A DNA stretch of 47,319 nt from Planctomycetaceae bacterium (GTDB taxonomy: Bacteria; Planctomycetota; Planctomycetia; Pirellulales; Thermoguttaceae). The stretch spans positions 1 to 47,319 of the forward strand of contig JAAYAY010000367.1 in assembly GCA_012719125.1 (NCBI GenBank), written 5' to 3'. Positions 17,932-26,712 of the stretch are shown here, in pieces (position 1 is the stretch's first letter; the number at the start of each line of letters is the position of its first letter). The notes under the pieces were generated by a model. The model ran no database searches, was not told the origin of the DNA, and saw only the letters and a list, made by a program, of their open reading frames with translations. A program made the translations under genes and the position numbers.

Positions 17932-20900
17932 TTCAGCGGGTGCTCCTGGTCGTTTGCGGACTGGCAATCGCGGCAGCGGCGGAGGCGAATGCCGGAGATC
18001 GTGCGGCATCCGACGCTGCGCCGACCCCGCTTCGACTCTACACCTTCGAGTCGACCTCGCCCGATTCCCCCGTCGCCGAGAGTTCAGGAGCCGAAAGCGA
18101 GCCGCTCAAGTTCAGCGGCAAGGACCCGCTGGCCGTCGTCGAAGGACGGTCGCCGGAGCGCAAGGCCGTTCGCCTCGACAACGGAGCCTTCAGCGGAAAG
18201 GCGTTCTCTCCGTCGGATCGGGGATGCACCGTCGAGATCTGGTTCCGCAAGAACGGCCAGGGGGCCCAACTCGGCAACGGCCGGACCAACGGGATGATCT
18301 TCAGCCAGGGAAGCGGCTACTGGGACGGAATGCGATTGTCCACGTCGTATCCCGAACAGCGGCTGAGCTTCGAGATCGGGCGGCCCCAACCGTCGAGTTC
18401 CATTTCTACGCAGATGGGCCTGGCGCTGCCGGACGGCGTCTGGCACCACGTGGCGGTCGCCTGGGATCGGGCCGAGATGAGCATCTACTGGAACGGCCTG
18501 CTGGTCGCCGTGCGCGAGTATGCCGGCGATTGGACGCCCGCATCGGTGCTGAGGATTGGATTTGCCGATTCGGGCATCGGGTCGTTGAAGATGGACGTCG
18601 ATGAAGTGGCCGTCTACGACGCGGCCCTGCCGCCCGAGGCGATCGGCGACCATGCGATCGACGGCGACTTCCCCGACGCAGCCAAGAGGAGATTGGCCGA
18701 TGCTGACCAGGCCGTCCGCCGTGGCGAATGGGGCGCTGCGGAACAACACTACCGCAGTCTTGCAGACAACCCGAGCCTGGACGCCGCCTGCCGAGCCGCG
18801 GGAACGATGGGTGTAGCCTGTTGCCTGTGGCGGCAGAATCGGATGACGGAATCGGCCGCCCTCTGTGCCACGCTGTATGAAACGCCTGATGCGCCCGAGA
18901 ATCTTCGCGAAGCCGCCTTGCGACTGTGTTTTGCCGAGGAACGTGGCGTGATCCGTCCGGCGATTTCGGTGCCCGTCTACCGGCGTCTGCTGGAGTTGCC
19001 CGACACGACGCCACGTCAACGAGCGATCGTGCGTTTGGCCCTGGCCGAGCGATTACTGACCGACGGCGATGGAAACGGCGCCGCGAGCGAACTGGCGGCC
19101 GCCGTTGAAGAGGGCTCGCTTTCAGAGCTGGAGGTGTGGAATACTCGGCTTCAAACAGCCCACGCGCAGCTATTGGCTCGCGATTACGACAAGGCTCGGG
19201 ATCTGTACAAACGCCTGGCAACGGCCCAGGAGGCACCTCGGGAACTGCGCAGTCTGGCCTCGCTCTGCGTGGGCCACAGCTACGAGCGCCAGGGCGACCT
19301 GACGCAGGCGGCGGCCGCCTACGACGCTGCCTCCAAGTACGACGTTGTCCTGCCGCACCATCGCACGGAGGCCCAGGAACGAAGTGCCGAAGTGCGCCGT
19401 CTTACCGCTGGAATGCCGCGGCGAGACCCCACGGCGACTCGCACCCGCCTGCCTCAGTTGCCGGAGCCTGGAGCCACTTACTACGTGGCGACCGACGGCA
19501 GCGACACGAATCCCGGAACCGAGACGGCCCCCTTCGCTTCGCTGGCTCGTGCGCGGGACGCCGTGGCCGAAAGAAAACGCGCAGGCGGACTGCCCAAAGG
19601 CGGTATCGCCGTGCTGGTTCGCGGCGGGAGGTATACCGTCGATTCGACCTTCAGCCTGACAGAGGCGGACGGTGGAACAGCAGAAAGCCCGGTTGTCTAT
19701 CAGGCCTATCCGGAGGAGAAACCCGTCTTCGCCGGCGGCGTTCAGGTTTCCGGCTTCACCGCGGTTGACGACCCGAACATCGAGAAACGCCTTCCGGAGG
19801 TTTCCCGGGGCAAGGTGGTCGTCGTCGATCTGAAGGCCCAAGGAATCACCGACTACGGAAAGATCCTGCCCCGCGGTTACGGGCAGGGGGGCTACCCGGC
19901 CAATCCGTGGGTCGACCTGTACGTGAACGGCCGGGCGATGGATCTGGCCCGCTGGCCGAACGGAGGATTCGTGAAGACGGGCCCCGTCCATGCTGGCAAG
20001 ATGGGAAGTAGCGAAGCCGACAAACCGGGGGGCTTCGAGTTCCTGGAGGATCGCCCGGCTCAGTGGCAGGCGGCCGACGACGTCTGGGCTTTTGGCTATT
20101 GGAGCCACCTCTGGGCCGGCCGGAGTGTGCCGGTCGTGTCGATCAACAAATCAACCAAGCAAATCACCACCGGTTCCCGCGCCTCGTACGGCTACCGAGC
20201 GGGTATGCCCTACTACCTGTTCAACGTGCTGGAGGAACTGGACGAGCCCGGCGAGTGGTATCTCGACCGGTCCGCGGGCAAGCTCTACCTGATACCGCCG
20301 GGGCCACTCGACGACGCGACGGTCGAATTTCCGATCTTCGCAAAGCCGTTTGTCGTCATCCGTGACGCTGAACACGTTACACTGCGGGGCTTGACCTTCG
20401 AGTTGGGCCGGGCCGAGGGAGCGGTGATCGAAGGCGGAGCCCGCAACCTGTTTGCGGGGTGCACTTTTCGGAAGCTGGGAACCAACGGCGTAATCGTCAA
20501 CGGCGGTACGGGCCATGGGATCGTGGGCTGCGACATTCACACCCTCGGCGCCGGCGGCATCCGCATGGCCGGCGGCGATCGCAAGACGCTCACGCCCGGC
20601 GATCACTTCATTGAGAACTGCCACATTTACGATTTCACTCGGATCGATCGCGTCTATGCCCCGGCCGTCCATCTCGACGGCGTGGGCAACCGCATCGCCC
20701 ACAACTTGATGCACGACTCCCCGCACCATGCCCTGCGGGTCGAGGGCTACGAACAGAAGATCGAGTGGAACGAGATCCACAGCGTGGTCTATGAGTCCGA
20801 CGACCAGGCGGGCATCGACATGTACGGCAATCCGGCCGTTCGGGGCAACGTGATCCGCTACAACTTCTGGCACCACATCGGCAGCGGCCACAACGTGGCG

Positions 20901-21491
20901 GGCCAGGCGGGGATCCGGCTCGACGACTTCATCAGCGGCGTTCTCATCTACGGCAACGTGTTCTACCGCTCGGCCGGCGGGCGGTTCGGCGCCGTGCAGA
21001 TCCACGGCGGCAAAGACAATATCGTCGACAACAACCTGTTCGTAGGCTGCAAGTACGCCCTCAGTTTCTCCCCCTGGGGAGAGAAACGTTGGAACGAACG
21101 CCTCGCCGACGAGCGGATGCAACAGGTCATGCGAGCCGGTGGCGTCGACATCACCGCCCCGCCGCACATCACCCGTTACCCCGACCTGGCGAACCTGCCG
21201 GCCAATCCGGACCGCAACTACGTCTGGCGGAGCCTGGTGGCCGATTGCGGCCAGTTCAGCACCCGCGATCGCGGCGTCAACGAACTGCTCGACAATCACC
21301 TGCTTTCGCAACACCCCGAGTTTGCCGGCGCCGACCGACTTGATTTCCGCCTGGACGAGAAGTCGCCGGTTTTCGATCGTTTCGGATTCCGCCCGATCCC
21401 GTTCGAAGAGATCGGACTGTACCAGGACGAGAATCGAGCGACCTGGCCGGTCGAGGACAAGATCACATCGCATTATGTAGAGGAGTACTGA
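17928..21491 (+). CDS. Large secreted LamG-TPR-right-handed beta-helix protein (GH141-like)
   Basis: This exported protein of 1187 residues has three parts after a signal peptide (1-23). A concanavalin-like LamG domain spans about 35-245 (V-E-I-W-F-R-K, G-V-W-H-H-V-A-V-A-W-D, I-Y-W-N-G). An alpha-helical TPR-like region spans about 255-505. A right-handed parallel beta-helix runs from about 519. The helix opens with Y-Y-V-A-T-D-G-S-D-T-N-P-G-T, typical of DUF1565-type glycan-active helices, and contains D-L-A-R-W-P-N-G-G-F and E-W-Y-L-D. Ladder turns such as G-C-D-I-H, N-C-H-I-Y and N-V-F-Y-R follow. This arrangement resembles GH141 enzymes (alpha-fucosidase/xylanase). Family assignment is from memory, and the catalytic residues were not verified. 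It overlaps both neighbours (4 and 1 bases), which marks a tight operon. Confidence 0.8.
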   Translation: MIQRVLLVVCGLAIAAAAEANAGDRAASDAAPTPLRLYTFESTSPDSPVAESSGAESEPLKFSGKDPLAVVEGRSPERKAVRLDNGAFSGKAFSPSDRGCTVEIWFRKNGQGAQLGNGRTNGMIFSQGSGYWDGMRLSTSYPEQRLSFEIGRPQPSSSISTQMGLALPDGVWHHVAVAWDRAEMSIYWNGLLVAVREYAGDWTPASVLRIGFADSGIGSLKMDVDEVAVYDAALPPEAIGDHAIDGDFPDAAKRRLADADQAVRRGEWGAAEQHYRSLADNPSLDAACRAAGTMGVACCLWRQNRMTESAALCATLYETPDAPENLREAALRLCFAEERGVIRPAISVPVYRRLLELPDTTPRQRAIVRLALAERLLTDGDGNGAASELAAAVEEGSLSELEVWNTRLQTAHAQLLARDYDKARDLYKRLATAQEAPRELRSLASLCVGHSYERQGDLTQAAAAYDAASKYDVVLPHHRTEAQERSAEVRRLTAGMPRRDPTATRTRLPQLPEPGATYYVATDGSDTNPGTETAPFASLARARDAVAERKRAGGLPKGGIAVLVRGGRYTVDSTFSLTEADGGTAESPVVYQAYPEEKPVFAGGVQVSGFTAVDDPNIEKRLPEVSRGKVVVVDLKAQGITDYGKILPRGYGQGGYPANPWVDLYVNGRAMDLARWPNGGFVKTGPVHAGKMGSSEADKPGGFEFLEDRPAQWQAADDVWAFGYWSHLWAGRSVPVVSINKSTKQITTGSRASYGYRAGMPYYLFNVLEELDEPGEWYLDRSAGKLYLIPPGPLDDATVEFPIFAKPFVVIRDAEHVTLRGLTFELGRAEGAVIEGGARNLFAGCTFRKLGTNGVIVNGGTGHGIVGCDIHTLGAGGIRMAGGDRKTLTPGDHFIENCHIYDFTRIDRVYAPAVHLDGVGNRIAHNLMHDSPHHALRVEGYEQKIEWNEIHSVVYESDDQAGIDMYGNPAVRGNVIRYNFWHHIGSGHNVAGQAGIRLDDFISGVLIYGNVFYRSAGGRFGAVQIHGGKDNIVDNNLFVGCKYALSFSPWGEKRWNERLADERMQQVMRAGGVDITAPPHITRYPDLANLPANPDRNYVWRSLVADCGQFSTRDRGVNELLDNHLLSQHPEFAGADRLDFRLDEKSPVFDRFGFRPIPFEEIGLYQDENRATWPVEDKITSHYVEEY

Positions 21492-24349
21492 TGATGCGTG
21501 CTCTGTTTCTGATTGTTGCAGCCGTTCTTCTTCCTCTCCCCGTTGCAGGCCAAACGCTCAAACCGACGGAGCGAGGCTGCGCCTGGCAGCATGGAGACGA
21601 ATACGTCCGCTTCGACCGGGGAAAATGGTCCGCGGGAATCGAAGGAAAGGGCGAGTTCAGTTGGCACATGTTCTTCTGGCACGATCAGTGGATCTACGAG
21701 ACGCTGCCCGGCGGCAAGATCGAGCAGTCGCCGACCCTGCAGGATGACGGCAGCCTGGTCATGAAGGGCACGTTTTCCGCGCGGGACGGCTCGCCGCCGG
21801 TCAAGTATGTCCATCGGATCGCGCCGACCGACGAAGGACTTCGTGTCCGCTGCGAGCTTCAGAAAACCGCGGCCCTCAAGCTGACTCGCGGCGTCTTCCT
21901 CCACGTTTCGGGAAGCCGGGATGCCCTGGAGGGATCAAACCGCGTCTGGTTTGCCCCGTCGGCCCACGGCACCTTGTCCACCGCACCATCGGCCGCGGCC
22001 GACCGCGTGCTGTTGGAACTCGAAGGCAGACGCAGCCTCTGTTTCGGACTACCCGGTTACCGGCAGGCCGAACATGAAGGCGGCACTCGTTCCTATATGT
22101 TCCGCATCAACCTCCTGCCCGGCGATTTCGACGTGGGCGAGACGGCCGTGGCGGAGTATACCGTCTCCTTCGCTGAAATGCCGGACCGCTTTCCGGGCCA
22201 GATCGAACCGGCACGCCGACCGCTGGCGATCCGCTCGGTGAGCCCCGAATCGGCCCGGGTGCCGCAATACGAACGACTCGAACTCCAGGTCGACCTCGAC
22301 GCCACGTACGACAACCCCTTCGATCCTGACGACGTGCGGCTCGACGCGGTGTTCACCGCGCCTTCGGGGCGGAAGCTTGTCGTGCCGGGGTTCTATATGG
22401 TCGAGCAGCGCCGTGAAGTGGCCGAGCAGGCTGAGGTGATGGTTCCTCAACTCCAGGCCGGCTGGCGGATTCGGTTTGCACCGCTGGAGGTCGGGCAGTA
22501 TCGCTGGGAGTTGCGGCTCCGCGACCGCAGCGGCCAAATCACGGGTGGCGAGGGCGCGTTGGAGTGCATCGCCGGCAAGCAGCCCGGCTTCGTGCGTACG
22601 AGCAAGATCGACCCGCACTATCTCGCCTTCGACAACGGCGAGGGGTACTTCGCCGTCGGCCACAATCTGCCCATCTACCACACGACCGGGCAGCTTGGCG
22701 ACGAGGCCATGCGCAAGTTTGCCGCGGCCGGCGAGAACTTCAATCGCTGGTGGATGAGTTCCAGCGGGTTCGGGATCGAATGGACCGACCGGCTCGGCTG
22801 GTACCGGCAGGACGTGGCCGCTCGGATCGACCTCTCGCTCGACCTGGCCCGCGAGTTGGGGCTCTATTACATGATGTGCATGGACACGCACCAGGACTTC
22901 CGCGAGTCGGGCTGGGAGCGAAACCCGTTCAACGCCCGCAACGGCGGGCCGTGCGAGACGCCCCGCGACTGGTTCACGGGCGAGGTCGCGAAACGCTATT
23001 ACCGGAATCGGCTGCGCTACACGGTCGCCCGCTGGGGGTACAGTCCGAACGTGCTCTGCTGGGAATTCGGCAACGAGATGGAGGGCTGGGCCGACTCGCC
23101 CGACGAGGTCAAGTTCCCCTGGCATAAGGAAATGTCCGACTACCTGCGGTCGATCGATCCGTTCGGGCACTTGATCACCACCAGCTTCTGGAGCAAGACG
23201 GGACCGGAGCAGTATTGGGGGTTGGACAATATCGACATCGTTCAGACCCACTGCTACACCAACGACGACGGAAACACGGCCGAGGCGGTCCGCGGCTACT
23301 GCCTGCACCAGTGGGAACGGTTCGCCAAGCCGCACATTTTCGGCGAGTTCGGCATCCGCAGCCATTCGTCGACGGCCGACAAGGATCCGAAAGGCTGGGC
23401 GATCCACAACTCGCTCTGGGCCGGCCTGACGAGCTTCGCGGCCGGCGGGCCGATGCCCTGGTGGCACGAGAACTACATCGACCCGCTCGACCTCTACTTC
23501 CACTTCACCTCGGTGGCCAACTTCAGCCGCGACCTGCCGCTCGGTACTGCCCGCTGGACCATGCTGGAAACCGCCCCACCCGAATACCTCGACTCCAACC
23601 GGCCCCCCGACACTCGCGACGTGGTGATCTCCACTTTGAGCGGCTGGGGAAAGCCGGAACATGCGGAATTCGTCATTCGTCCCGACGGTACGATCGAAGA
23701 GGATCGCCGGCCCCAGCAACTCCTGCACGGGCAGTCGCACCAGGACATCAAGAACCCGCCCACCTTTGCCGTCAATTATCCCAAGCCGGGCAAATTCGCC
23801 GTTCGCGTGGGCCGGGTGTCGGCTTCCGGGCTCTTGAAGATCTGGGTCGACGACGAATTGAAGCTGGAGCGAGAATTGCCGTGTGGCGAAGGGCTGGGTA
23901 AGGAGAGCGTTTATCGGCCCCAGTGGAAGCTCTGGGAAACGACCTACGACGAAGACATTTCCGTCGACGTCCCAGCCGGTCTCCACCGCATCCGCGTCGA
24001 GAACTTCGGCCGCGACTGGGTGACGGCGAGCAGCTATCGTTTCACCGGCTGCCGGGTGTTGGACCGGCCCAACGTGCTGGTCTGCGGGATGAAGAGCGAG
24101 CCGGTATCGATCCTCTGGATTCAGAACCGGGAGAGTACGTGGTACAACCGCGGCCGAGACGCCGTGCCGGCCGTGGAGCCTTTCCGGCTCGCCGTGGAAC
24201 TACCCGACGGGGAGTATGAAGTCGAACGGTGGGAAACTTGGAAGGGTACCGTACTGGGAACCGAGCGGATCAAGTCGCGGGATGGGCGATTGACGCTGGA
24301 GTTTCCCGGGCTGGAGAGTGACGTGGGTTTGAAGATACGGAAGAGATAG
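21491..24349 (+). CDS. Secreted DUF5060 / GH5-like glycoside hydrolase, last gene of the operon
   Basis: This 952-residue protein has a signal peptide (1-20). A beta-rich N-terminal region is followed by an immunoglobulin-like DUF5060 domain (about 245-345). A TIM-barrel hydrolase of clan GH-A type spans about 370-700, and a beta-sandwich, CBM-like C-terminal region (about 760-860) contains A-G-L-H-R-I-R-V-E-N. In the barrel, C-W-E-F-G-N-E-M-E (523-531) supplies the likely acid/base E529, and I-F-G-E-F-G-I-R-S-H (616-625) the likely nucleophile E619. It is therefore probably a retaining beta-glycanase. The specificity is unknown. The start overlaps the upstream stop by one base (TGATG), with aggag six bases ahead, so translation is probably coupled. 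Confidence 0.85.
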   Translation: MMRALFLIVAAVLLPLPVAGQTLKPTERGCAWQHGDEYVRFDRGKWSAGIEGKGEFSWHMFFWHDQWIYETLPGGKIEQSPTLQDDGSLVMKGTFSARDGSPPVKYVHRIAPTDEGLRVRCELQKTAALKLTRGVFLHVSGSRDALEGSNRVWFAPSAHGTLSTAPSAAADRVLLELEGRRSLCFGLPGYRQAEHEGGTRSYMFRINLLPGDFDVGETAVAEYTVSFAEMPDRFPGQIEPARRPLAIRSVSPESARVPQYERLELQVDLDATYDNPFDPDDVRLDAVFTAPSGRKLVVPGFYMVEQRREVAEQAEVMVPQLQAGWRIRFAPLEVGQYRWELRLRDRSGQITGGEGALECIAGKQPGFVRTSKIDPHYLAFDNGEGYFAVGHNLPIYHTTGQLGDEAMRKFAAAGENFNRWWMSSSGFGIEWTDRLGWYRQDVAARIDLSLDLARELGLYYMMCMDTHQDFRESGWERNPFNARNGGPCETPRDWFTGEVAKRYYRNRLRYTVARWGYSPNVLCWEFGNEMEGWADSPDEVKFPWHKEMSDYLRSIDPFGHLITTSFWSKTGPEQYWGLDNIDIVQTHCYTNDDGNTAEAVRGYCLHQWERFAKPHIFGEFGIRSHSSTADKDPKGWAIHNSLWAGLTSFAAGGPMPWWHENYIDPLDLYFHFTSVANFSRDLPLGTARWTMLETAPPEYLDSNRPPDTRDVVISTLSGWGKPEHAEFVIRPDGTIEEDRRPQQLLHGQSHQDIKNPPTFAVNYPKPGKFAVRVGRVSASGLLKIWVDDELKLERELPCGEGLGKESVYRPQWKLWETTYDEDISVDVPAGLHRIRVENFGRDWVTASSYRFTGCRVLDRPNVLVCGMKSEPVSILWIQNRESTWYNRGRDAVPAVEPFRLAVELPDGEYEVERWETWKGTVLGTERIKSRDGRLTLEFPGLESDVGLKIRKR

Positions 24350-24483
24350 CGAGAGCAGCAGACTTTCTGCCTAACGCTCGGAGTCCGATGGACTCCCTCA
24401 TGCGAGTGTTGACTTACGTCAAGTCTGCTTGCATACTTGAAGTTGCTTGCGACGCGGCTTGCGCACGGTGCGGAGCAACGCGG

Positions 24484-24828
24484 ATGGTTCCACTCACCGA
24501 CCCGGACACCCTCGCGAAGTTCAACCACGCGTTGGGGCAATGGCGATTTACGGGCTATATCACGTGGGAAGCCATCGCTCGCCGGTGGGTTGAAGACAAC
24601 CTGGAAGGCTGGACGACACGTGCCGTTGCCGAAGAGATGTGGCGCCACTTTGAAACGGGAGGCCGGATCGACGAGATTCGGGAAACGCGGCCGGAGTGGA
24701 CGGAGTATCGGTATCACTATGACTTCCGTATCCAGTTTGCCGACCGGTTGGTCTATGTCGAGACCCTCCTCATTGAAGACGAGCCCAACGACCCGACGAT
24801 CCACGTGGTGAGCATCCATGACGCCTGA
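24484..24828 (+). CDS. Putative toxin of an MqsRA-like toxin-antitoxin pair
   Basis: This is a small 114-residue protein of unknown family. It is called a candidate toxin only from its position. Its stop lies 11 bases inside an MqsA-type antitoxin gene, giving the toxin-first order characteristic of mqsRA. The C-terminal half is beta-rich, with Y-R-Y-H-Y-D-F-R and L-V-Y-V-E-T-L-L and the final D-P-T-I-H-V-V-S-I-H-D-A, which could be an RNase-like sheet with conserved histidines. The N-terminal half is helical and charged (W-E-A-I-A-R-R-W-V). The ATG at 24484 is preferred, with ggag 11 bases upstream. An in-frame ATG at 24388 would add 32 Cys-rich residues unlike the rest. It could instead be an accessory subunit of a zinc-finger regulator. 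Confidence 0.55.
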   Translation: MVPLTDPDTLAKFNHALGQWRFTGYITWEAIARRWVEDNLEGWTTRAVAEEMWRHFETGGRIDEIRETRPEWTEYRYHYDFRIQFADRLVYVETLLIEDEPNDPTIHVVSIHDA

Positions 24829-25303
24829 GAATGCCCAACGTATTGACTCTCGCGACAAGCCTTTCCCGTGGCGCTGCCCGGAATGCGGCAAGCGCGAAGT
24901 CCGGCCGGCGACGGTGCATCATAGCTCGCAGATCAGGCACGACGGCCGGCTCTATTCGGTCGAGGTTCCACAACTCCGAGTGCCCCAGTGCGAGGCATGC
25001 GGTGAGATGGTCTTCGACAACGACGCTGATACGCAGATCTATGACGCTCTTCGCAAACAGCTTTCCCTGCTGCCAGCCGGTCAGATTCGGCAGAATCGTG
25101 AACAACTGGCCCTGAGTCAACGCGAGTTGGCCGAGCATCTGGGCGTCGCGGTGGAGACGATTTCGCGGTGGGAAAACGGGGTGCTCATCCAGTCTCGAGC
25201 CATGGACCGCTATCTCCGCGTTTACTTCGGCGTTCCCGCTGCACGGGCAGCCCTCGTCGAGCACGCGGCCGCTCCGTCCTTCGGCACCCATGTTGAGGAG
25301 TAG
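24818..25303 (+). CDS. MqsA/YgiT-type antitoxin: zinc ribbon plus XRE helix-turn-helix
   Basis: This is a 161-residue DNA-binding protein with the two-domain plan of MqsA antitoxins. The N-terminal zinc ribbon has C-P-E-C (20-23) and C-E-A-C (58-61). A connector helix is followed by an XRE/HTH_3 domain at about 90-122 (L-S-Q-R-E-L-A-E-H-L-G-V-A-V-E-T-I-S-R-W-E-N-G). The zinc domain would bind the toxin encoded by the overlapping upstream gene, and the HTH would autorepress the operon. The C-terminal tail (139-161) is alanine-rich. It is longer than E. coli MqsA (131 residues). The 11-base overlap with the upstream gene indicates coupled expression. No convincing palindrome was found directly upstream of the pair. 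Confidence 0.8.
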   Translation: MTPENAQRIDSRDKPFPWRCPECGKREVRPATVHHSSQIRHDGRLYSVEVPQLRVPQCEACGEMVFDNDADTQIYDALRKQLSLLPAGQIRQNREQLALSQRELAEHLGVAVETISRWENGVLIQSRAMDRYLRVYFGVPAARAALVEHAAAPSFGTHVEE

Positions 25304-25314
25304 AACGCTTCATC

Positions 25315-25419
25315 TCATCCCAGCTTCTCAAAGGGCCACATCTCCACGCCGCCGTCGAGGACGAAGCAGTCGCGGAGCGTTCCTAGCGGCACGAGCAAAG
25401 CCTTTGGAAGGGGTCGACA
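25315..25419 (-). pseudogene. Possible relic: C-terminal fragment of an unidentified gene
   Basis: On the minus strand a 34-codon open stretch, bounded by taa and tga, translates to a protein-like peptide ending V-E-M-W-P-F-E-K-L-G. It includes L-L-V-P-L-G-T-L-R-D-C-F-V-L-D-G. No ATG or ribosome site opens it. It lies in the gap between the antitoxin and rmlD-like genes, on the opposite strand, which would fit the tail of a gene whose body was lost. The family was not recognised. It may also be chance. Confidence 0.3.
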
Positions 25420-25486
25420 TTACGCGGCGAAACCGCTAGGCTGACTCATCGGGCGACGCTTCTGCTCGTGTTTCCATCTCGTTCCG

Positions 25487-26377
25487 TTGAATTCCGTGAC
25501 CTCGAAGACCTTTCATCGCCGTATCCTGGTAACCGGCTGCGGCGGGCAGTTGGGCAGCGCACTCTGCCGCCTGCTGGACGCTGAGGCCGTCGGTCTGGAC
25601 CTGCCTGAACTGGATATTGCCAGCCGCGAATCGGTCCGTGCGGCCGTCGACCGGTTCCGCCCGGAGGTCGTGGTCAACACGGCAGCCTACACGCAGGTGG
25701 ATCGGGCGGAGAGTGAAGGCGAATTGTGCCGTGCCGTGAACGTCGGCGGAGTGGAGAACCTGGTTGCGGCATGCCGGAATCTCGGGGCTCGGTTCGTACA
25801 GATCAGCACAGACTTCGTGTTTGACGGTCGGCAGGGGAGCCCCTACTGCGAACTAAATTGTCCCAACCCGCTCAACGTGTACGGGCGGTCCAAGTGGGAG
25901 GCGGAGCAGATCGTCGCCGAGTATCCGGACCATCTGATCATCCGCACTGCCGGACTGTTTGGCTCCGGGGGCCCTGCATCCAGAGGCAATTTCGTCGACA
26001 ACATGCTCCGGCGAGCAGGCCAAGGATTCCCTCTTCGCGTTGTGGACGATCAGATCTCGTCCTTCACCTTCGCCGGCGACCTGGCTTTGGCGATCCGTTC
26101 CCTTCTTGCCATTGGCGGTCGCGGTGTCTTTCATGTGGCAAACGCGGGATACGGTAGCTGGTACCAGTTGGCTACCGAAGTCTTTCGGGTCGCGGGCGTT
26201 CGAGACCCGATTGAGCCCGTGCCGATGGGGGAGTACGCGTGTGCCGCCCAGCGCCCGCGATTCAGCGTCCTCGATACCGGCAAATACGTCCGCACGCCCG
26301 GCTGTTACCGTATGCCCTCCTGGCAACAAGCGGTGAGGGCCCATCTCGCTCGTCGTCTCGCCAGAAGTCCTTGTTAA
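25487..26377 (+). CDS. rmlD: dTDP-4-dehydrorhamnose reductase (RmlD-like)
   Basis: This is an NAD(P)H-dependent short-chain reductase of the RmlD substrate-binding family. It performs the last step of dTDP-L-rhamnose synthesis in the cytoplasm. A related sugar reductase role is possible. The nucleotide motif is V-T-G-C-G-G-Q-L-G (about 15-23). N-T-A-A-Y-T-Q-V-D, I-S-T-D-F-V-F-D-G and the catalytic Y-G-R-S-K (Tyr/Lys) follow in order, then R-T-A-G-L-F-G-S-G-G. The length of 296 residues is normal. No ATG fits. Translation must start at TTG 25487 or GTG 25496, neither with a good Shine-Dalgarno sequence, so the exact start is uncertain. No other rml genes are adjacent, so the remaining rhamnose steps must be encoded elsewhere. 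Confidence 0.87.
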   Translation: MNSVTSKTFHRRILVTGCGGQLGSALCRLLDAEAVGLDLPELDIASRESVRAAVDRFRPEVVVNTAAYTQVDRAESEGELCRAVNVGGVENLVAACRNLGARFVQISTDFVFDGRQGSPYCELNCPNPLNVYGRSKWEAEQIVAEYPDHLIIRTAGLFGSGGPASRGNFVDNMLRRAGQGFPLRVVDDQISSFTFAGDLALAIRSLLAIGGRGVFHVANAGYGSWYQLATEVFRVAGVRDPIEPVPMGEYACAAQRPRFSVLDTGKYVRTPGCYRMPSWQQAVRAHLARRLARSPC

Positions 26378-26712
26378 GGAACGGTTTGTCGCCCCCCGAG
26401 ATGCCTGGGCTGTTCGCCGCGCCCCGGGTCTAGTGCTCCCGTCCGGGCTCTGATAAGCTGTGGGAGAACATTGCTTCAGATTACGCATTCGTCCCAGCAC
26501 GCCTATTCCGAGTCTTTGGTTTGTTGCGTATAGACTTCGCAACACAACGTAACGACGCAATCCTCATTGCTTCTGCATTTTACGTCGACAACAAGTCTAT
26601 CTGGGATTGGGGGAACGCCTGCGGGCAGCGCGTTCTGTGTGAACGGATGAAACGGGACCTCCAGCCTTGCTGGAACTGGCCGATGGCCCGGTCACCCTGA
26701 CAGGAGTCGAAC
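26378..26712. other. Intergenic region before the acyl-CoA synthetase gene
   Basis: This 335-base gap has lower GC in its middle (about 26460-26600) than its surroundings, which fits a promoter for the downstream gene. No hairpin, repeat or coding frame stood out. The last bases contain caggag, the ribosome site of the next gene. Confidence 0.4.
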
